Assembly: GCA_035483795.1 (NCBI GenBank)
Contig: DATHPP010000174.1
Location: forward strand, 1 to 13,328
DNA length: 13,328 bases
Direction: 5' to 3'
From: DASXMX01 sp035483795
GTDB taxonomy: Bacteria; Planctomycetota; Phycisphaerae; Tepidisphaerales; Tepidisphaeraceae
Position 1 is the stretch's first letter. The number at the start of each line of letters is the position of its first letter. The translations under genes were made by a program, and so were the position numbers. Shown here piece after piece: positions 5,930 to 12,407 of this stretch. The notes below the pieces were generated by a model. That model was not told where the DNA came from and searched no databases. It saw only the letters and a program-made list of their open reading frames with translations.

Positions 5930-7558
5930 TCAATTCTGAAATGCTGACCGTCGCAGCTTGGCGATGGCGGATTTTTCGATTTGGCGCATCCGAAGCCGGC
6001 TGAGGCCCAACTTCTCGGGAGTGGCGGATTTGTCCAGCCCGTAATGAGCCCTGAGCACGCCGCGTTCACGCTCGCTTAGCTGGGAGAGAAGCACCCTCAC
6101 CTGCTCGCGGTCGGCCAGTGGATCGCGTAAGTGCCCCTCGTGCCGGTCCGGGAGCGATTCGAGCAGTTGCCCTTCGATCGGCACCGCGCGGTTCCCCCGA
6201 AGCATCTGCGGCACGCTGCGGGCAAAGCCCTTCATCAGCGCCAGCGTGGCATACGTGCTGAATTTGTTGCCGCGATGAACATCGAATCCTTCCACCGCGC
6301 GCATGAGCGTCAGGTTTCCGTCGCTGATGAGTTCCATCAGGGACAGTCCCGGCCGCAGGTGCTTGCGGGCGATGCTCACGACCAGGCGCAGGTTGGCACG
6401 GAGGATGGCATTTTTGGTTTCGGTGGCGGACCGCAGCGCCGCCTCCAGCCCGTCCAAATCCCGCATACGGGCGAGTTGCGGCTCGAGCTGGCGTCGCAGG
6501 GAAACGAAGCGGTACTTGTGAAAGTTGAACTTCAGGAACAGCGCCCGCTCGCGGGCCGCGGTGAGCAGCGCCGTTCGATACAGGTCCTGCAAATAGGGCG
6601 GCAGGTCGCGCGGGACGCGGGATTCTTCGGGCCGGGAATCTCCGGCGGACAGTTCCTCCTGGTCGACCAGTTGCGACAGGACGGATTCCGCGTCTTCCTG
6701 GTGATAGAGCGGATCGTCGAAGAACTTGACCTTGCGGCGGGAAAGCCGCTCGAGGCGCTCGTCCACGATCGCGCGATAGATGACGGTCCGCGGACGGCAG
6801 AGGCGCCGGGCCAACACCGCCAGCGACACGCCGCGTTTGAACGCGCGGGCGATCCGTTGCCGCTCGCTATCGGTCATCGCCCTGGAGGCGCCGGCGAGAA
6901 CCGCCTGGCCGGGCTGCTCCTGATCGTGCTTGCGGATCACGTGCAGAATCGTCAGTTCCGAACGGTTGAGCTTGCGGGCGATTCTGCGGGCGATCTCCTT
7001 GCCGCAACACCCGCATGTCCCGGCCAGGCGCGCGGCCCGGCGGAGGATTTCGCCGCGCTCCGCTTCGCCGAGCTGCGAAAAGTTGGTTCCCCGCGCCACC
7101 TGCTCGCGGTGTTCGGCAAAGAAGCGCTCGACGCTGCCGATCAGGAATCCCACGCGGCGCCGCCCATCGGAGAAGGTGAACCGCCGGGCCGGCAAGCCGC
7201 GCCGCCGCCACCGCTGAATCGTTTTGCTGGTGACGTTGAACCTCTCGGTCACTTCATCGATGCTGAGCACCGGCTCGGCGACCTGATCCGTTCGCAGCCG
7301 CAGGGAATCGCTGACACGCTCGATCAGCAGCCCCAAGTCGTGCTGCAGCGCCGCCCCAGCCAGCAATTCGCCACTCATGCCGCGCGGGTGGTAGTTGGTG
7401 ATGCGGAAAACGATGAACTCAACCGGATAGGCTTTGGTGGGGTCGATGCCGTGCAGAAGATCTTCCGCGGCATTGACTTGCGCCAGACGGGTGTCGTGCG
7501 GCGTGAACTCCAGTTGCCGCGCCAACTCCCCGAGCTTGTCGATCCGGAACCTGGGCAC
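5930..7558 (-). CDS. Planctomycete-type sigma-70 factor with N-terminal helix-turn-helix domains
   Basis: This 542-residue protein is an RNA polymerase sigma factor. Region 2 is at about 383-450: LRLVVSIARKHL, then LSLMELISDGNLTLMRAVEGF and GNKFSTYATLAL. A short region 4 ends the protein (LSERERGVLRAHYGLD, RMRQIEKSAIAKLRR, 494-537). In front are three helix-turn-helix-like segments: a MerR-like one (VLSIDEVTERFNVTSKTIQR, 97-116, with an R-rich wing), one at 186-210, and one at 244-266 (VSLAVLARRLCRPRTVIYRA). The linker RLSRRKVKFFDDPLY is typical of a sigma family I know from planctomycetes. In region 2.3-2.4 the aromatic pair after TYAT (usually W-W or W-A) is L-A, which may change promoter melting. 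No region 3 of normal size is visible. The start is a GTG, with a strong promoter whose -10 ends eight bases before it. The target genes are unknown. Confidence 0.9.
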   Translation of the reverse strand: MPRFRIDKLGELARQLEFTPHDTRLAQVNAAEDLLHGIDPTKAYPVEFIVFRITNYHPRGMSGELLAGAALQHDLGLLIERVSDSLRLRTDQVAEPVLSIDEVTERFNVTSKTIQRWRRRGLPARRFTFSDGRRRVGFLIGSVERFFAEHREQVARGTNFSQLGEAERGEILRRAARLAGTCGCCGKEIARRIARKLNRSELTILHVIRKHDQEQPGQAVLAGASRAMTDSERQRIARAFKRGVSLAVLARRLCRPRTVIYRAIVDERLERLSRRKVKFFDDPLYHQEDAESVLSQLVDQEELSAGDSRPEESRVPRDLPPYLQDLYRTALLTAARERALFLKFNFHKYRFVSLRRQLEPQLARMRDLDGLEAALRSATETKNAILRANLRLVVSIARKHLRPGLSLMELISDGNLTLMRAVEGFDVHRGNKFSTYATLALMKGFARSVPQMLRGNRAVPIEGQLLESLPDRHEGHLRDPLADREQVRVLLSQLSERERGVLRAHYGLDKSATPEKLGLSRLRMRQIEKSAIAKLRRSAFQN

Positions 7559-7566
7559 AAGCCGCG

Positions 7567-7595
7567 ATTATCCCGCCCCACCGCACGGGGGTCAA
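7567..7595 (-). promoter_or_regulatory. Strong sigma-70-type promoter of the sigma-factor gene
   Basis: On the minus strand TTGACC (7590-7595) and GATAAT (7567-7572) each match five of six consensus positions, with an ideal 17-bp spacer. The -10 ends only eight bases before the GTG start, so transcription should begin within one or two bases of the start codon. The mRNA would be leaderless or nearly so, which agrees with the missing Shine-Dalgarno sequence. Confidence 0.75.
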
Positions 7596-7669
7596 GACAG
7601 TTCTTGACAGATCCGTGGCCATCTTTGTGGCCGAACCGGCGGGCAGCGCCCCGAGTAGGTCCGTTGTAG

Positions 7670-7686
7670 GGCGGGCACTGCCCGCC
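7670..7686. repeat. REP-like palindrome GGCGGGCA/TGCCCGCC
   Basis: A perfect 8-bp inverted repeat around a single base (7678), preceded by TTGTAG. Its form, GTAGGGYGGGCA-n-TGCCCRCC, resembles a palindrome dispersed between genes in many bacterial genomes. It lies between the sigma-factor promoter and the terminator of the next gene. Confidence 0.5.
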
Positions 7687-7707
7687 GCTTTCACCGCTCC
7701 GGAAATG

Positions 7708-7738
7708 AAAAACGCCGCAGCCCTCAGAGCCTGCGGCG
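7708..7738 (-). terminator. Rho-independent terminator of the LEPR-motif gene
   Basis: CGCCGCAG (7713-7720) pairs with CTGCGGCG (7731-7738). On the minus strand the stem is followed by TTTTTCATTT. It lies 30 bp past the stop of the gene at 7768. On the plus strand a weaker CTTTCT tail follows. Confidence 0.85.
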
Positions 7739-7767
7739 CTTTCTATGCCTGGTACTGACTTGTGACC

Positions 7768-8442
7768 TTATGCCTGGCTGGCCGTCAGGTCGTTCACGAG
7801 CTTGGTGCGATCAGCAACCAGCTTGTTGAGGTCGGCCAGCATCGTGTTGAGCTTGGCTCCGCCGTCGGCAAGCCACTTGGCCGCGTCGGTCTTGAGCTTA
7901 GCGCTGGCGTTGGGATCGGTCTGCACCGCCGCGCCGATCGCCTGGCCGTCGGCAAAGAGCGTGTTGTAGAAGCTCTGCCGGGTCGCGATTCGCGAGTTAA
8001 GGCCGGCGATCAGATCGTTTTGAAGCGTGATCCGGTCGTTGGTTAGCTTCGTATGGTCCGCGGCCAGCGCCGTTGCGTTACCACGGTCGATCAGAATCTG
8101 CCGCAGGTCGCCGACGATCACCGACTCGTCGCGCAGCGCGTTGCTGGCTTCGGCGAGCCGATCTGACAGCAACTGGATTCGCATCGTCTTCACGTCAGCA
8201 TGAAGCTTGGCGATGAGCGGGAGAACCGTGGTGGCGGCGGCGACATCGTCGCCGCGCAGCGCGATCCGGTCTGACAGCAACGTGACATCCGCCGACACCG
8301 CGTCGGATCGGAACTTCACCAGGTCTGCCTGAATTTGCAGCCGGTCCAGTTTCACCGTCGAGTTGAATACCGAAGAAGCCAGACTGGCCGACAACAACCG
8401 GCGCGTCTCCAACGTCTCAACAAACAATTTCTGCGCGGACAT
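7768..8442 (-). CDS. Helical protein with planctomycete LEPR-XLL-type N-terminal motif
   Basis: The 224-residue protein starts MSAQKLFVETLETRRLLSAS. This fits the LEPR-XLL motif (usually LEPRRLLSA, here with T for P), which begins many exported or surface proteins of planctomycetes and probably marks an export route. After it the protein is almost entirely helix-forming, with repeating L-x2-DR and L-x2-D patterns (LLSDRIALRGDD, LLSDRLAEASNALRDE, TNDRITLQNDL, VADRTKLVNDL) that suggest a coiled coil or helical bundle. It lacks the large beta-repeat regions usual behind this motif. The ATG at 8442 has AAAGGAG seven bases upstream, which decides this start over an earlier in-frame one. A terminator follows. 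No enzymatic motif is seen; a structural or envelope role is an inference. Confidence 0.82.
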   Translation of the reverse strand: MSAQKLFVETLETRRLLSASLASSVFNSTVKLDRLQIQADLVKFRSDAVSADVTLLSDRIALRGDDVAAATTVLPLIAKLHADVKTMRIQLLSDRLAEASNALRDESVIVGDLRQILIDRGNATALAADHTKLTNDRITLQNDLIAGLNSRIATRQSFYNTLFADGQAIGAAVQTDPNASAKLKTDAAKWLADGGAKLNTMLADLNKLVADRTKLVNDLTASQA

Positions 8443-8592
8443 TCCGAGTCTCCTTTCCATGATTGTGGGAAACAGCGTCCGCACCCCTGCCCAGGTGGGT
8501 CGGTCGGCGACGCGCTGCACACCAGTTTCATCGGATATCCGTACCGCGTTGCCAACCGACATCTTTGTAACGCTGTCGGCGCGAAAGTATTG

Positions 8593-9369
8593 CTATCGGC
8601 GGCGCGGGCGGAGCAGCAGGCCGCAGGCTCCGATAATCATCGCACTTACGGCGCCCGGCTCGGGGGCCGGAACCACCGAGGCGTAGGTCAACCCCAAACG
8701 AATTTCGTCGATGCTGTACGCGTCGCTGGTGGAAATTCCGAGCTGGGAGATCGTGCCGAAGTCCTGCCTGGTCAGGTCGGGGGCTGAGCCGGTGGAAGGC
8801 TCAGGTTGGTCGGGGATGGGATTGACGTACAATCGGACCGTATCGTTTCCGCTGACCAGTTGGACCCGCGCGACCAGCAACGCCGTCTGCCCGTTCAGGA
8901 CAGGGACGCTCGACTGCTGGGCGGTGGCATCGGCGGCGGCACGCTCGATGCTGTAATCGGGGATGTTGCTGCCGGGATGTCCGATAAATAACTGCGCCGG
9001 CCCGTTGCCAATCAGTTGCAACCCGCCCCAGTTTCCGCTCTGTGTGCCATCCCAGCGCAAAAGGAAACTGACATAGAACGTTGAGCCGTTGGCGAAGGTG
9101 TCCGCCGCGTCGAGGCTCCTCACGATCAAGTTCGGGCCCGGTGCCGTCGTGAGCTTGTTGCCGAAGGTATCCAGAGGGCCGAACGAGAGGCTCCCGGCGG
9201 TAATCGAGCCGCCACCCGCGTTATAGACACCGGAGAATCCCGTCCCACCATTCAGGCCCGCGATATTATTCGTGCCGGCGGGATAGTTGAACGATTCGAG
9301 CACACTGGCGCGCGCCGATATCGCATGCGCGGCCAAAGCCAAAAAGACAAGGCAACAGCGCTTCCGCAT
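8593..9369 (-). CDS. PEP-CTERM sorting domain protein
   Basis: The 258-residue exported protein has an N-terminal signal peptide (RKRCCLVFLALAAHAISARA, 2-21) and ends in a PEP-CTERM tail: P236-E237-P238-G, a hydrophobic helix (AVSAMIIGACGLLL), then RPRRR. In the known scheme this tail is recognised and processed by an exosortase at the inner membrane. The body (ESFNYPAG, LNGGTGFSGVYNAGGG, FYVSFLLRWDG, and so on) is rich in Gly, Ser and beta-formers and looks like a concanavalin/LamG-like jelly roll. No catalytic residues are evident. I chose the ATG at 9369 because AGAGG precedes it by five bases; an overlapping GTG two codons earlier would sit on that site. No exosortase gene is in the window. 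Two large palindromes lie upstream. Confidence 0.88.
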   Translation of the reverse strand: MRKRCCLVFLALAAHAISARASVLESFNYPAGTNNIAGLNGGTGFSGVYNAGGGSITAGSLSFGPLDTFGNKLTTAPGPNLIVRSLDAADTFANGSTFYVSFLLRWDGTQSGNWGGLQLIGNGPAQLFIGHPGSNIPDYSIERAAADATAQQSSVPVLNGQTALLVARVQLVSGNDTVRLYVNPIPDQPEPSTGSAPDLTRQDFGTISQLGISTSDAYSIDEIRLGLTYASVVPAPEPGAVSAMIIGACGLLLRPRRR

Positions 9370-9441
9370 AAACACCTCTCAAGCGGATGAGTTCTTTACT
9401 GCCTCTGGGCGGCTTTCTGGCGAGGCCGGCCGGGGGCAAGA

Positions 9442-9476
9442 TGACACTTCTGCGCATCGGCACCGATGATGTGTCA
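9442..9476. repeat. Nested palindrome upstream of the PEP-CTERM gene
   Basis: TGACAC (9442-9447) pairs with GTGTCA (9471-9476). Within it CATCGG (9455-9460) pairs with CCGATG (9463-9468) around CA. The element lies about 75-105 bp upstream of the PEP-CTERM start codon and could be an operator or part of the leader RNA. Confidence 0.6.
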
Positions 9477-9490
9477 CTTAATAAGGCGGT

Positions 9491-9562
9491 TTCGCCGCAA
9501 CGCCGAAGGCGTGCGCCTTCTCGCCCGGGAGAAAAAGCGCACGACTCCGGCGTTGCGGCGAA
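9491..9562. repeat. Large 72-nt hairpin downstream of the TPR-protein gene
   Basis: TTCGCCGCAACGCCG (9491-9505) is the exact reverse complement of 9548-9562. Inside, GTGCGC (9511-9516) pairs with GCGCAC (9537-9542), and TTCTC (9518-9522) pairs with GAGAA (9529-9533). The two 5-nt gaps between the outer stems are symmetric. It starts ten bases after the stop of the TPR gene on the minus strand and could end its transcript, though no clean T-run follows. It could equally be a dispersed palindromic element. Confidence 0.8.
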
Positions 9563-9572
9563 CATGAGGAAC

Positions 9573-10934
9573 TCAAGGCGGGGTTGGCAGCTCTTCCAGC
9601 CGACGGCGGGCTTCCTCAAAGCCCGGCGCCAATGTCAGCGCCGTCTCCAGATACGCCCGGGCGCCGGCGAACTGCCGCTGCTCGGACAATATCAGCCCCA
9701 TTCGGAAATGGGAGATTGCGGAGCGCGGGTCCGCGTTTAACGCCGAGCGGCACAGCGCGATCCCATCAGCCACCCGGCCCTGCTGAGAGAGCGTCAGGCC
9801 CAGGCAGCTCAGCACCTGCGGATCGTCCCCTTTGATTTGCAGCGACGCCCGCAGCGCCGCCTCGGCCTCGTCAAGGCGGCCGAGGCGCCGGAGCAGTTCG
9901 CCCAGGTCCGCCCGATACTTTGCCGACCCGGGCGCCAGTGCGATGGCCCGCGACAACAGCTCCATCGCCAGCATCGGTTTCTCGGTCGAGGCGGCGATGA
10001 CTCCCATGCGGTTGACCGCCTCGGCGTTGTCCGGGTCGCGGCTGAGCACGTGGCCGTAGATCGCAAACGCGTCGCGATATTTCCGTTCCCTCTCCCGCTG
10101 CTCGCCCAGATCGAGGCACTCGGCGATCGTCTTGTCCTTCGGGAGCCAATTCTCCCGTCGGGCCAGCGCCGCGTCGATAACCTCCTCGACCCCCGACATC
10201 CCCTCACGCTCGAAGGCCCGGGCCAGCATCTTGTAATGGTCGTTGAACGCGTACCCCGCCGGGTTGCGCCAGATGTTCCGCGCGATGTCCAGCGACGACA
10301 CCACCACCGACTGCTCCTGTCCGCGGCGCAGGGATTCCTCCTGCGCGTCCATCTTGACGAGCTGATAGGCGACTCGCCGCGGCTCGAATCGCAGTTGGAC
10401 GTACGGCTCGCCCTTGCGGAAAATGTGCCGCTCGCCCGGCAAGGGCGCCTTGAACACCACGAAGAATTTCTTGGGCCACCATTCGCTTTGAACGTGCCCG
10501 ATCATCGAGATCGGCACGGTCCCCGTATCGTCGGTGAAATAGCGCGGGTGGGGTAGCGTGCAGATCACGTGCCCCGGCGGCGCCTTGATGTCCACGCCCG
10601 TGTTGAACGCGTAATAGCGCGAAGCCTCTTTGGGAAAGAAGGTGATGAATTCGCTGCCCTGGAGCTTGCAGTCCGGCTCGTTGGCGTAGTCCCAGTCGAA
10701 GCGGACCAGGCCCCCGTCGTTCACCACGTGGCATTCCTGCTCGTACTGGTAGACCAGTTCCAGCCCGTACGTCGAGCCTTCGGTGAAGGGAAGACAGTGC
10801 CACGGCTGCGGTTCCGAGCCGTCCACCATTTTCTGCGACAGCCCTCCCCAGCCCGGATTTTTCATCCGGACCGGCCGCGGGGGAAGTGCTTTGTCGTAGG
10901 TGCTGTACCTGACCTCGAATTCACTCACATTCAC
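9573..10934 (-). CDS. Cytoplasmic protein with DUF6065-like N-terminal domain and C-terminal TPR repeats
   Basis: The 453-residue protein has no signal peptide. Residues 1-230 form a beta-rich domain with many aromatic residues and motifs such as WHCLPFTEGSTYGLEL, FITFFPKE, YYAFNTGVDIKAPPGH, EWWPKKFFVVFKAPLP and RKGEPYVQLRFEP. The layout recalls the DUF6065 family, but I cannot confirm this. Residues ~278-450 hold about five tetratricopeptide repeats (for example AFAIYGHVLSRDPDNAEAVNRMG, split over 289-311, and AEAALRASLQIKGDDP), which usually mediate protein contacts. The GTG start at 10934 is weakly supported: no ribosome binding site, and a second in-frame GTG is two codons on. It is on the same strand as the patatin gene, 77 bp apart, and may be cotranscribed. 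Conserved W, G and P residues suggest a real folded domain; a role is not known. Confidence 0.82.
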   Translation of the reverse strand: MNVSEFEVRYSTYDKALPPRPVRMKNPGWGGLSQKMVDGSEPQPWHCLPFTEGSTYGLELVYQYEQECHVVNDGGLVRFDWDYANEPDCKLQGSEFITFFPKEASRYYAFNTGVDIKAPPGHVICTLPHPRYFTDDTGTVPISMIGHVQSEWWPKKFFVVFKAPLPGERHIFRKGEPYVQLRFEPRRVAYQLVKMDAQEESLRRGQEQSVVVSSLDIARNIWRNPAGYAFNDHYKMLARAFEREGMSGVEEVIDAALARRENWLPKDKTIAECLDLGEQRERERKYRDAFAIYGHVLSRDPDNAEAVNRMGVIAASTEKPMLAMELLSRAIALAPGSAKYRADLGELLRRLGRLDEAEAALRASLQIKGDDPQVLSCLGLTLSQQGRVADGIALCRSALNADPRSAISHFRMGLILSEQRQFAGARAYLETALTLAPGFEEARRRLEELPTPP

Positions 10935-10964
10935 AGTTTATCTGGGGCACACGACATTGGCGAC

Positions 10965-10990
10965 GCGATACATATATTCAGCGATATATA
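10965..10990. promoter_or_regulatory. Direct repeat GCGATAYATA in an AT-rich gap
   Basis: GCGATACATA (10965-10974) and GCGATATATA (10981-10990) are 16 bp apart in the 77-bp gap between the patatin and TPR genes. The stretch is the most AT-rich of the neighbourhood and could hold a promoter or operator for the TPR gene. No standard promoter can be fixed. Confidence 0.3.
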
Positions 10991-11011
10991 CTTGGACAGT
11001 TTCGGCGGAAT

Positions 11012-12205
11012 TCAGCGGGCCGCCCCTGAAGCCTCTTCGACGTCGGGAATGTCCATCCACTTTTGCTCCCGGCCGTATTGCTGCCCGTACGTTTTGGCCG
11101 CGACGTACAACGCCTGCATTTTCGCCTGGTCGAACGTGAATGACTCACAAGCCTGCACTTGGCTCGGAATGAAGCACAAGCGGAAATCGTAGTGCAGGTC
11201 GCGGGCCCAGTATTTGATTTCGTACAGGCAGCCGATGTTGTTTGAATCCATCAGACAGTTCACCGCCCGCTCGGCCAGAGGGAGCAGGCAATCCTGGGCG
11301 GCGGGATAGGTGGGGCCGAGTTGCCCGTTGACGATGACGTAAATGGTCGGCTCCGGGGCGGCGGGCAACGACGCCGGGCGCGCCGGCGCCGAGGGCCGCG
11401 TCGTCCCCGCCGGACGCGTATCCGAGTTCAAACGCTGGCGGGCGCGATGATGACCGGCGGCAATCCCCGGAAGCAGCTTGTTGCGGAAAAACAGGTTTGC
11501 CTTCACCCCGCCGTCGGCATGAAGCGTCCCGTCAATCTCCACCGGTGGAAAAATCACCGGCGCCGAGGCCGACGCCAATAAAACCGTTCGATACAGCTCG
11601 TACTCCCACGCCCCCGCGATCGCCGTCAGGTCCCAGATGTGCAGCTTCCCGCTGTCCAGGTCGGTGCTGGCGACGTAAAGCCGGCGATGTTTTGCCCCCT
11701 CGGACGCCACGCGGTCGATCACGGCATTCGTGATGTATCTGTGGATCAGGTTCTTGAGCGGCCCCGACGTGTACACCGAGTCGGAGAACGGAATGCTGAT
11801 CCACGACCGGCTGCCTTTGACATCGGCGTCGGTTGTCGTGGTGAATGCTTTCTCGAGGAGAGCGTCATCCCCGAGGAACGCGCCGGTGGCGAGCAAGCCT
11901 CCGGTGCTGACACCCGTGACCAGATCGAATTCAGGCCGCGATCCATCCGCTTGCCACCCGGCCAGGAATCCCGCTCCCCACGCCCCGTTCGACCCGCCGC
12001 CCGAGAGCGCCAGCACGCCCAGCGGACGCGCCGCTCCTTTCTGGGCCAGCCGATTCTCAATGCTGTCATCCAGATCCTGCTGGCGAAACTCAAATCGCTG
12101 CGAAACTGACGTAGGCCTGCTCGTCGGCACGGTCTGACGTTGCGGGCAGCAGCCCGTCAATGCCATCGTGATCAAGACGAGATGTGCTAGTTGGCGGAAT
12201 TCCAT
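11012..12205 (-). CDS. Patatin-like phospholipase, predicted lipoprotein
   Basis: The 397-residue protein is a patatin-family lipid acyl hydrolase anchored as a lipoprotein: a short hydrophobic signal ends in the lipobox LTGC (C19). The oxyanion-hole loop GGGSNGAWGAG (69-79), the nucleophile S100 in GVSTG and the catalytic D231 in ADGG make a complete Ser-Asp dyad. After the core comes a Pro/Arg/Ala-rich insert (RPAGTTRPSAPARPASLPAA), then a strand-rich C-terminal part. The ATG at 12205 is chosen because GAAAGG lies eight bases upstream and it puts the lipobox at the normal distance; a longer open frame starts upstream but spoils the signal. It probably acts on phospholipids at the inner face of the outer membrane or in the periplasm. 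It is divergent from the ankyrin gene. Confidence 0.93.
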   Translation of the reverse strand: MEFRQLAHLVLITMALTGCCPQRQTVPTSRPTSVSQRFEFRQQDLDDSIENRLAQKGAARPLGVLALSGGGSNGAWGAGFLAGWQADGSRPEFDLVTGVSTGGLLATGAFLGDDALLEKAFTTTTDADVKGSRSWISIPFSDSVYTSGPLKNLIHRYITNAVIDRVASEGAKHRRLYVASTDLDSGKLHIWDLTAIAGAWEYELYRTVLLASASAPVIFPPVEIDGTLHADGGVKANLFFRNKLLPGIAAGHHRARQRLNSDTRPAGTTRPSAPARPASLPAAPEPTIYVIVNGQLGPTYPAAQDCLLPLAERAVNCLMDSNNIGCLYEIKYWARDLHYDFRLCFIPSQVQACESFTFDQAKMQALYVAAKTYGQQYGREQKWMDIPDVEEASGAAR

Positions 12206-12275
12206 TGTCCATACCTTTCGCTGGTCGCGACACCCGTTGCTTACGTGGGCGACGATCGTCATACCCGCGACACGG

Positions 12276-12295
12276 GTTTTCAACCGTTTTCAACC
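12276..12295. repeat. Two tandem copies of GTTTTCAACC in a divergent promoter region
   Basis: The decamer GTTTTCAACC is repeated exactly and head to tail at 12276-12285 and 12286-12295, in the middle of the 202-bp gap between the divergent patatin and ankyrin genes. Just left of it, ACCCG-CGACA-CGGGT can form a small stem. The position suits an operator shared by both genes. Confidence 0.5.
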
Positions 12296-12341
12296 TGTGC
12301 CGAGCGCCGGGCATGTCGACCGTCTCGCAGGATCGTCGCTC

Positions 12342-12370
12342 TTGACGGATCGGCGACACATCGATTTCAT
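12342..12370 (+). promoter_or_regulatory. Candidate promoter of the ankyrin-repeat gene
   Basis: TTGACG (12342-12347, five of six matches) and TTTCAT (12365-12370, four of six) are 17 bp apart. Transcription would start near 12377, giving a leader of about 30 nt that includes the GGGAAGG ribosome binding site before the ATG. Confidence 0.5.
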
Positions 12371-12407
12371 AGTGACATCAATCGCGGCAAGGCCGCAGGG
12401 AAGGCAC

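Noticed and set aside
7604..7609. TTGACA on the plus strand as a promoter
   Set aside because: No -10 element follows at the right distance and no plus-strand gene starts downstream.
6131..7669. Open frame of 512 codons on the plus strand, antisense to the sigma-factor gene
   Set aside because: The minus-strand frame has clear sigma-70 domains and a strong promoter. The antisense translation is low-complexity Arg/Gln/Pro/Ala, as expected for a GC-rich shadow frame.
8532..8541. Palindrome CGGATATCCG upstream of the LEPR-motif gene
   Set aside because: A 10-bp palindrome alone, about 90 bp before the start and with no repeat partner, is too weak to call as an operator.
10204..10803. Second minus-strand open frame inside the TPR-protein gene
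   Set aside because: Shadow frame; the longer frame has TPR repeats and aromatic motifs.
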